Of a stretch of DNA of 10,707 bases, positions 5,247-10,707 are shown piece after piece. The notes under the pieces are model-generated. The model had not been told where the DNA came from and did not search any database. It saw nothing but the letters and a program-made list of their open reading frames with translations. Each line of letters opens with the position of its first letter. Position 1 is the stretch's first letter. A program made the translations under genes and the position numbers. The DNA is from Peptococcaceae bacterium BRH_c23 (GTDB lineage Bacteria > Bacillota_B > Desulfitobacteriia > Desulfitobacteriales > Desulfitobacteriaceae): NCBI GenBank assembly GCA_000961805.1, contig LADV01000298.1, forward strand, positions 1-10,707. Direction: 5' to 3'.

Positions 5247-7505
5247 TCAACCATGCCGCTCAACATCCTCGAGATGCGACAAAATGGGAATTACGTTAAA
5301 GTTAACTTGTGCTTGCGCCAGCATTTGTTCAAGTGTTGTTAATTCCACTGGTTTTGCGAGGTGTCGATCAAAACCAGCTTCAAAGGCTTTCTTTATATCT
5401 TCAGGTAACGCATAGCCAGTTATGGCTACAAGGAAAATATCCTTAAGTTCCTGGTCGGCGCGAAAAGCCCTCGCTACCTCATAACCGTTCATGCCAGGTA
5501 GCCCGATATCACACAGTAAGATTTCCGGCCGGAACACTTGGGCCTTAACGATCCCGTCTGGACCGTCATAGGCAACCTCAACTGTATAACCAATGTGCTT
5601 TAGTAAAGCACTAAACATTTCTGCAATATCCACGTTATCATCGATGATAAGCACCCGCTGGGAACGATGGTGAATTTCCGGTTGCACGGCTTCTTGAGGC
5701 ATTTCAATCACAGTATCATCAAAAGGAATACGTACTATAAACTCCGATCCTTTGTCAAGTCCGGCGCTAAAGACGCTCACGTCACCACCGTGCATTTCCA
5801 CAAGCCCTTTGACCAACGCCAACCCGAGACCAAGCCCACCACGACCCCGGTCAAGAGCCATGCCTACTTGCATAAAGGGCTGGAACAAAAGTGGAAGCAT
5901 TTCTGGTGCTATACCGACACCGGTATCAACGATACGAACGATAGCCAGTTTCCGCGAGGTGTCACTTACTATAGATACTTGCGTAGTTCCACTACGGTTT
6001 GTAAATTTGGCGGCATTATGAAGTAGATTTCCAACTACCTGGATCAAACGTGATTTATCAGCATTAACCATTATCGCAGATGGAGCATACTCGGCTCTTA
6101 GGAGCACGTCGTTCTGCTCGAAGATCGATTGATAGTCTTCAATCGTACACCGAACGATTTCATTAAGCTCAAACATCTGACATTGTAGCTGAATCTTATT
6201 CTGCGTAATACGCGTGACGTCAAGTAAATCATCGACCATGCGAGAGAGCTGCGTCACTTGTCGATTGATAACATCTTTTGCTTTTTTAACCTGTCTTCCA
6301 CCTGGCATCACACGATCAAGGAAAGCGAGGCTGCTGCAGATTGAGGCAAGTGGGTTTCGCAGCTCATGGGAGAGCACCCCGAGAAACTCATTTTTTCGTT
6401 GGTCTGCTTCGCTCAGCTCGTGCGCAAGGGTTCGCAGTGAGGTTTCACGTTCTTGGAGGCTGTTACTCATGAACTGAAAGTCGGTCGCAAGCTTATTTAA
6501 TTCAAAATAAGCAGTAGGAATGGAAGACAATAAGTTGACCTGACTGAAATCTCCAATCATCAGATCATTGGTTACTTGGCTAAGTTGCTCCAGCGGTGCG
6601 CTCACGTATCTCTGGAGTTGATTACGTAGGTTCCATGCTAAAATCAGCCAGATGATTGATGCTACCAGAAGTATCAGCCCTACTGTCCATACATATGAAC
6701 CCCAAAAAACAGACACTGGGATTTGATCTACAACAATCCAACCAGTTCGTTCTAACCGGGAAGCACTACCCAAAACCCTAGTTCCGTCGTATAGATAAAA
6801 CGCGTTTGTCTTTCCGGCTAGGCTATCGTGAAATATTTCCAAGTTACTCAGGTTGGTTTGCTGTTTGACCAGATCAAAAGAGGGATGAGCTAACAGCGTG
6901 CCGTATTGATCCATAATGAAAACAAAGTCCTTACCTGATCTAGTAGTTATGTTTGTGATCTCTTTCTGAAATAATCCTAGGTTCAATTCTCCTACCACAC
7001 GACCTCCACTAGAAAGGGGTCTAACCAAGTAAACTGTGGGTTCACCCGTACGAAGTGAAATAAATGGCCGAGAAATACCAAGGCTTTTCTTTTCTACTGT
7101 TTGCTGAAAATCCGGTAACTTGGACATATCCAAGCCTAAATAACGCGGATTGGAAGGCATCAATAATTTGACTATGTTACCTTCATCCAAATAGTATAAG
7201 GTATCAAAGTAACCATAGGCTTCCCAGGTGCTTTTCAGGAAAATCGGCAACCTTTCCGTTCCTGAGTTCTCTGCTACCCGAGCAATTGTATCCAAGATTC
7301 GACCCCCTTGGTCCAGATGATGATCAACTATCTGAGCCATAGATTGTGCGATCTGGGATTGCTGAATTTCAAGATTTTGTTCTCCTATATAGCTTACTCC
7401 GACCACTACTGCCAACCCCAAGACCATTAGAGGAAGAAACAGACGTAAGAGTACCAAACGCCAGAACACCTGACGGAGAGAAGGTAAATCTTTTCCGTTT
7501 GCCAT
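5247..7505 (-). CDS. Hybrid sensor histidine kinase with Cache domain and C-terminal receiver
   Basis: This is a 752-residue membrane protein. Membrane helix 1 (about 17-40) and helix 2 (about 270-292) enclose an extracytoplasmic region of some 230 residues with a double-Cache pattern (YFDTLYYLDEGN, DFVFIMDQYGTLLAHPSFD). A HAMP-like linker follows. The HisKA H-box is NEFLGVLSHELRNPLAS with phospho-acceptor H380. The ATPase domain shows the N box (NLLHNAAKF), G1 (DTGVGIAP) and G2 (GLGLGLALVKGL). The C-terminal receiver domain (about 620-740) has the acidic DD in LIIDDN, phospho-acceptor D666 in LLCDIGLPG, and the conserved Lys in LAKPVE. It therefore autophosphorylates and can pass phosphate to its own receiver, with output through an unseen phosphotransfer protein or regulator. 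Its ATG overlaps the stop of the binding-protein gene by one base (TAATG), with GGAGGTG upstream, so translation is coupled. It probably senses a small molecule directly through Cache or via the binding protein. Confidence 0.93.
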   Translation of the reverse strand: MANGKDLPSLRQVFWRLVLLRLFLPLMVLGLAVVVGVSYIGEQNLEIQQSQIAQSMAQIVDHHLDQGGRILDTIARVAENSGTERLPIFLKSTWEAYGYFDTLYYLDEGNIVKLLMPSNPRYLGLDMSKLPDFQQTVEKKSLGISRPFISLRTGEPTVYLVRPLSSGGRVVGELNLGLFQKEITNITTRSGKDFVFIMDQYGTLLAHPSFDLVKQQTNLSNLEIFHDSLAGKTNAFYLYDGTRVLGSASRLERTGWIVVDQIPVSVFWGSYVWTVGLILLVASIIWLILAWNLRNQLQRYVSAPLEQLSQVTNDLMIGDFSQVNLLSSIPTAYFELNKLATDFQFMSNSLQERETSLRTLAHELSEADQRKNEFLGVLSHELRNPLASICSSLAFLDRVMPGGRQVKKAKDVINRQVTQLSRMVDDLLDVTRITQNKIQLQCQMFELNEIVRCTIEDYQSIFEQNDVLLRAEYAPSAIMVNADKSRLIQVVGNLLHNAAKFTNRSGTTQVSIVSDTSRKLAIVRIVDTGVGIAPEMLPLLFQPFMQVGMALDRGRGGLGLGLALVKGLVEMHGGDVSVFSAGLDKGSEFIVRIPFDDTVIEMPQEAVQPEIHHRSQRVLIIDDNVDIAEMFSALLKHIGYTVEVAYDGPDGIVKAQVFRPEILLCDIGLPGMNGYEVARAFRADQELKDIFLVAITGYALPEDIKKAFEAGFDRHLAKPVELTTLEQMLAQAQVNFNVIPILSHLEDVERHG

Positions 7506-8677
7506 TATTCACCTCCAGGGTCGGTTAAGGTTAAATCCTCAAGAGTAATAAATTTACCGTCACGAATGGTGCTTAAATATATGGGCCGCTCAACATCGCC
7601 GAAGCGATCAAAAGAGAACGTATTCATCAGCCCCTGAAAATCATGTGTTTCTAGCAACGCTTGTCGTAATCCTTCAGGCCTTCCTCCGGTCTTTTCCAGA
7701 GCAGCTGCCAATACTAGGAAGGAGTCATAAGCAAGAGCGGCACCGAAGGAAGGGGCCTGTCCAAACCTGGTTTGATAACGGGCTTGGAAATCCAACAAAG
7801 TCGGTGATTGGCTGGTTAATGCATAGGCTTGTTCGAATTTTATCCCTTCAACTGCTTGGCCGCCATTGTTGATCAGGGTTTTTGTCGGAGCCCAACACGA
7901 GGTAAATAGTGGGGTCTGCCAGCCCATAAGGCGGGTTCTTTGAGCAATGAGTGCCGTATCAATATCTGAAGCGATAATAAGCAGTCCTTCCGCTTTGCTC
8001 GCACTCAACTTCAAGAGTAATGGGGAAAAGTCCGACTGTGCCACCGAAGAAAAGCTGATTTCACTTGTTATCGCACCGCCCATAGACTGGTATTTACTAG
8101 AAAAGGTTGAGCAATAAGTCTTGGAGTATGCAGCATTGTCACTATCATAAATAATGGCCAGCCGGGTTATTCCACTTCGTTGATAGATATATTGGGCGAA
8201 AGCTTGAGCGCTGTTTTTGAATGAAGGATAAACTCGAAAAAAATAATCATCTATACCACTCAGATCTGGAGTTGAGACAGTTGGACCAAGCAATACGACT
8301 TTAGCAGGGTTTGTTACCTCCAACCCTGCAAGTGTTTGCTCACTGGTTGTATGACCAATGATGGCAAGTACCCCAGCCTTAATCAGCTCACGATCGGCAG
8401 CCTGAGCCTTTTCAGGGATACCATGATCATCACGTATGATCAATTCGATCTTACGTCCGTCAACACCACCCGTTGCGTTAATCGTCTCTAGCGCCATTTG
8501 AACTCCGTTTCGTTCTTGAACTCCCAATTCAGCTTGAACACCGGTCAATTGAGCAGCGAAGCCAATGAGGATGGTTTTTTTCATCATAGACTCTTCAGCT
8601 AAGAATAATGTTCCAATTAACAAAACTACCAAGATAAGTCGCAACCACGAATTGTTAATTAAATTTTGCCTTTTCAT
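7505..8677 (-). CDS. Extracytoplasmic ligand-binding protein, LivJ/Peripla_BP_6 type, probably sensory
   Basis: This 390-residue type I periplasmic-binding-fold protein is of the branched-chain amino acid/amide class. The N-terminus (MKRQNLINNS, then a hydrophobic stretch at about 12-27) is a signal peptide or membrane anchor; there is no lipobox cysteine. The mature fold starts at ILIGFAAQLTG and shows the family pattern GVQMALETINATGGVDGRKIEL, then VLAIIGHTTSEQTLA (ligand-binding serine/threonine region), FFRVYPS and ALAYDSFLVLAAAL. It is followed, with a one-base overlap, by a Cache hybrid kinase gene, and no permease or ATPase gene is near, so a sensing role is more likely than transport. 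AAGGAGG lies 11 bases before the ATG, slightly far. The ligand cannot be named from sequence alone. Confidence 0.88.
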   Translation of the reverse strand: MKRQNLINNSWLRLILVVLLIGTLFLAEESMMKKTILIGFAAQLTGVQAELGVQERNGVQMALETINATGGVDGRKIELIIRDDHGIPEKAQAADRELIKAGVLAIIGHTTSEQTLAGLEVTNPAKVVLLGPTVSTPDLSGIDDYFFRVYPSFKNSAQAFAQYIYQRSGITRLAIIYDSDNAAYSKTYCSTFSSKYQSMGGAITSEISFSSVAQSDFSPLLLKLSASKAEGLLIIASDIDTALIAQRTRLMGWQTPLFTSCWAPTKTLINNGGQAVEGIKFEQAYALTSQSPTLLDFQARYQTRFGQAPSFGAALAYDSFLVLAAALEKTGGRPEGLRQALLETHDFQGLMNTFSFDRFGDVERPIYLSTIRDGKFITLEDLTLTDPGGE

Positions 8678-8993
8678 ATCTTCTTTGGCCTCCTTGAATC
8701 ACATATTTAGGGGCCTTATTTAGACAGTAATATATTGATTATCTATTTTTAAAAAATATTGCTCTTTAAAAGGTAGGAAGTTACTAATGATATTGTTGGG
8801 TTATTTTACCTTATAAAATTTTATAATATTCTTTTAATTCAATATATTGTCGATTTTTCCCTTTATTTTATCGGGTAATTCCTCCAAATTCTTATCGAAT
8901 AATCTTTGGAAATTACGACAATTAATACAAATATTTAGTCAAAATAGTTGATTTAATTACTTTTTGACCCGAGAACTGCCTTTTAAATTAGTG

Positions 8994-9040
8994 AAAAAAT
9001 CTCGCTTTCTGTCATTTTTTAATGGAGAAATGCGAGATTT
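8994..9040 (-). terminator. Long hairpin with minus-strand U-tract, probable hprK terminator
   Basis: AAATCTCGC (8997-9005) pairs with GCGAGATTT (9032-9040). The stem continues inward with TTTCT/AGAAA and CATT/AATG, broken by small bulges. In the minus transcript the stem ends in GCGAGATTTTTTC, giving a U-tract. hprK is the nearest upstream gene but ends 163 bp earlier, so the intervening DNA would form a long 3' tail. Confidence 0.55.
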
Positions 9041-9101
9041 AATCTTATTTCTTATTAAGTGAAAATTTGGATTTAATAAACATCGGGAGGCGTTTGCACA
9101 A

Positions 9102-9122
9102 CGACCTCGACCTCGACCTCGA
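9102..9122. repeat. Short tandem repeat, 3.5 copies of CGACCT
   Basis: CGACCT occurs three times head to tail, followed by CGA. It lies between the hprK stop and the hairpin at 8994-9040, in otherwise AT-rich non-coding DNA. No function is evident. Confidence 0.85.
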
Positions 9123-9203
9123 ATGCTTGAGTTAAACTTTATTTAAGCTACTAAATGATATTCTCAACCTCCGGTGCAATACGACAATGCTTTTGCAAAC
9201 AGA

Positions 9204-10085
9204 CTAAAAAGAACGGAATGGGTGTCCTGACGAGGGTATTTGCCTTTGCATCACTGCGACTTCAATGATGGTGGCTAGATTACGCCCCGGACGAACAGGA
9301 ACGGTGATCTCCGGAATTGAGATCCCTAAGATCTGCCGTGTCTGAGGTGGATCAATTCCTAGCCGGTCGTATAACTTTTCTTGCTGCCATTCTTCCAGGT
9401 GTACGATAAACTGGATATCTTTTTCATCTCGTACGGCACCCGCCCCAAATAGGGTCGTTACATCAAGAATTCCTAAACCGCGCACTTCAAGCAGGTGCCT
9501 AATCCGAATAGGGGCAGCGCCTCGCAAACTTTCTTCATCGACCCGACGAACTTCCACAGCATCATCAGCCACCAACAAATGACCACTTTTGATTAATTCT
9601 AAAGCCGCCTCACTTTTGCCAATCCCACTCTCACCGGTAATCAAAACACCGACGCCGTATACGTCGACTAACACTCCGTGGACTAGGGTACGGGGAGCTA
9701 ACTGGTTTGTAAGGTAGCGAATTAACAGATAAAAAAGTTGGGTCGTCGATCGGTAAGTTGTTAAGAGAGGGATGTTGCGCTCCTCGGCTAATTCAATAAA
9801 CTCACTGGGGATCATCAATCCTCGGGTGATGATCACGCAGGGGACTCCTGCCACCATCACTTGGGCCAGATGTGCGAGCCGTACTGTCTCTTCATATTGC
9901 TGGATGAGTCCTAACTCAGTCCTCCCATACACTTGCAGGCGCTGGGGAGTTAAATGCGCTAAATATCCCGCCAATTCTGCACTCGGACGCTTTAAGCTGT
10001 AGTCCGAAATTTCTTTGTTTAATCCCTCATGTCCGGCTTGAACCTCAAATTTAAATTCCTCAACTAACTGGCGTACCGTAAGCAA
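9204..10085 (-). CDS. hprK: HPr kinase/phosphorylase
   Basis: This bifunctional cytoplasmic enzyme phosphorylates HPr of the PTS on its regulatory serine with ATP or pyrophosphate, and reverses the reaction with phosphate. The product then acts with CcpA-type regulators in carbon catabolite control. It has 293 residues, slightly shorter than the roughly 310 usual in Bacilli. The N-terminal regulatory domain covers about 1-125. The catalytic domain has H136 (VHGVLVDVYG), a P-loop GESGIGKS (151-158), D174-D175 (LVADD), the family signature EVRGLGILDV (200-209) and the C-terminal VPVRPGRNLA. All key elements are present, so it should be active. The start is TTG with AAGGGGG four bases upstream; no ATG is better placed. 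A terminator separates it from the ptsI end. Confidence 0.95.
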   Translation of the reverse strand: MLTVRQLVEEFKFEVQAGHEGLNKEISDYSLKRPSAELAGYLAHLTPQRLQVYGRTELGLIQQYEETVRLAHLAQVMVAGVPCVIITRGLMIPSEFIELAEERNIPLLTTYRSTTQLFYLLIRYLTNQLAPRTLVHGVLVDVYGVGVLITGESGIGKSEAALELIKSGHLLVADDAVEVRRVDEESLRGAAPIRIRHLLEVRGLGILDVTTLFGAGAVRDEKDIQFIVHLEEWQQEKLYDRLGIDPPQTRQILGISIPEITVPVRPGRNLATIIEVAVMQRQIPSSGHPFRSF

Positions 10086-10089
10086 TGTT

Positions 10090-10096
10090 CCCCCTT
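10090..10096 (-). promoter_or_regulatory. Ribosome binding site deciding the TTG start of hprK
   Basis: AAGGGGG on the minus strand lies four bases before TTG CTT ACG. The first residues (LTVRQLVEEF) match the usual HprK N-terminus, which supports this rare start codon. Confidence 0.55.
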
Positions 10097-10115
10097 CTTT
10101 CTAACGAGAATAAAT

Positions 10116-10148
10116 ACAAGGGTTGAATCTCAAAAATTCAACCCTTGT
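10116..10148. terminator. Terminator between ptsI and hprK
   Basis: ACAAGGGTTGAAT pairs perfectly over 13 bp with ATTCAACCCTTGT around a 7-nt loop. In the minus direction it is followed by ATTTATTCT, a modest U-rich run. It lies 15 bp past the ptsI stop and just upstream of the hprK ribosome binding site. hprK therefore needs read-through or a promoter within or beside it. Confidence 0.75.
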
Positions 10149-10163
10149 TTAAATAGTACCGCT

Positions 10164-10706
10164 TCATGCACTAAATATATTTAATTGCTCCATGACCTCC
10201 GCTGCAGTGGCACAATCCAGAACTGAGTCCACTAATGTCTGTTTGTCCACACCCTTAAACGTCAACTTGCTCAGGGTCTGACGGACTTTAGGCAATGACC
10301 CAGGGGCCATACTTAGTTCCTTGATCCCCAATGCGGCGAAGAAAGGTGCCAAAATACTGTCTCCTCCGGCCTCACCACAAATGCCCACCCAAATGCCAGC
10401 CTTTTCTGCGGCTTGGCTCACTCGGGCAATCATGCCCAATACCGCGGGGTGATGCGGTTGATATAAGTCTGCCAGCTCATTATTTTCTCGATCCACTGCC
10501 AACATATACTGAGTCAGATCATTCGTACCGATACTAAAGAAATCAACCTCTGCGGCTAACCGCTTAGAATTCCAAGCGGCTGCAGGAATTTCGATCATCA
10601 TGCCTACTTCAAGCTTGCCGATAGCCCATCCTTCTCGTACCACTTCGTCCCGAGCTATCTGGAGCAGTTCCTTAGCTTGGAGCAATTCCTCAAGTGTAGC
10701 AATCAT
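10164..10706 (-). CDS. ptsI: PTS enzyme I (phosphoenolpyruvate-protein phosphotransferase), C-terminal part
   Basis: This is the last 180 or so residues of a protein of about 575. Enzyme I takes phosphate from phosphoenolpyruvate and passes it to HPr. The visible part is the PEP-binding TIM-barrel domain: MIEIPAAAW, the signature DFFSIGTNDLTQYMLAVDRE (55-74 of the visible part), and GICGEAGGD with the conserved proton-donating cysteine (C110). The first visible residues, MIATLEELLQAK, match an internal segment of the family, so the ATG at 10706 is not the start and the gene continues past the window. Synthetase-type PEP enzymes share this domain, but the motif set fits enzyme I best. HprK next door supports a PTS assignment. 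Confidence 0.88.
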   Translation of the reverse strand: MIATLEELLQAKELLQIARDEVVREGWAIGKLEVGMMIEIPAAAWNSKRLAAEVDFFSIGTNDLTQYMLAVDRENNELADLYQPHHPAVLGMIARVSQAAEKAGIWVGICGEAGGDSILAPFFAALGIKELSMAPGSLPKVRQTLSKLTFKGVDKQTLVDSVLDCATAAEVMEQLNIFSA

Positions 10707-10707
10707 A

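Larger units (their letters stand above)
8678..9203. other. Non-coding AT-rich intergenic region
   Basis: This stretch of 526 bp has no convincing coding frame on either strand. It should contain the promoter of the binding-protein/kinase operon, but I see only weak -10-like A/T runs around 8800-8860 and will not assign one. It holds a long hairpin at 8994-9040, a CGACCT hexamer repeat at 9102-9122, and a loose inverted repeat TCCAAA...TTTGGA around 8884-8912. The part left of 9050 is far more AT-rich than hprK. Confidence 0.6.

Noticed and set aside
4978..5415. Plus-strand frame of 145 codons crossing the terminator and the end of the kinase gene
   Set aside because: It reads through a strong intrinsic terminator and the kinase C-terminus, and its product has no recognisable domain.
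5667..6026. Plus-strand open frames antisense to the hybrid kinase (also 6214-6477)
   Set aside because: They lie entirely inside the well-supported kinase gene, lack ribosome binding sites, and show low-complexity, Ser/Pro/Arg-rich shadow composition.
9102..9122. CRISPR-like or iteron repeat
   Set aside because: Only 3.5 copies of a 6-bp unit, with no spacers and no replication gene nearby.

Overview
This window looks like chromosome of an anaerobic low-to-mid GC Firmicute, most likely a Peptococcaceae/Desulfosporosinus-Desulfitobacterium type. That is inferred from HPr kinase next to PTS enzyme I, Gram-positive style ribosome binding sites (GGAGG, AAGGAG), U-tract terminators, and a large [FeFe]-hydrogenase-like sensor protein. 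No 16S or other taxonomic marker is present. Every recognisable gene is on the minus strand except an insertion-sequence remnant at the left edge.

Layout, left to right. (1) Positions 1 to about 420: C-terminal end of an IS1634/IS4-type transposase, plus strand, cut by the window edge. (2) About 421-2000: an AT-rich block with a LacI-family regulator and, downstream of it, a polyamine/iron-type ABC permease gene. The permease is broken twice: an internal in-frame deletion and loss of its 3' part at the IS junction. Two near-identical LacI-type operators precede the regulator. (3) 2036-4850: the most interesting gene, an 881-residue protein with ferredoxin-type clusters, a [FeFe]-hydrogenase H-domain, a further Fe-S domain, GGDEF and EAL. 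It has a candidate promoter and a strong compound terminator. (4) 4857-5220: a terminator hairpin and a frameshifted remnant of an unidentified gene. (5) 5218-8677: a two-gene operon, a LivJ-type extracytoplasmic binding protein and a Cache-containing hybrid histidine kinase, with stop and start codons overlapping and a clear terminator. (6) 8678-9203: AT-rich non-coding DNA with a hairpin and a short hexamer repeat. (7) 9204-10707: hprK, preceded by a terminator and the 3' end of ptsI.

Functionally the window is dominated by signal perception. The hydrogenase-like protein keeps all four cysteines expected to hold an H-cluster but has lost residues needed for fast proton transfer, which fits a sensor of H2 or redox state that controls cyclic-di-GMP. 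The binding protein/kinase pair probably senses a small extracytoplasmic ligand. HprK and enzyme I belong to the PTS-based carbon-control circuit. Nothing in the sequence directly links these three modules beyond proximity.
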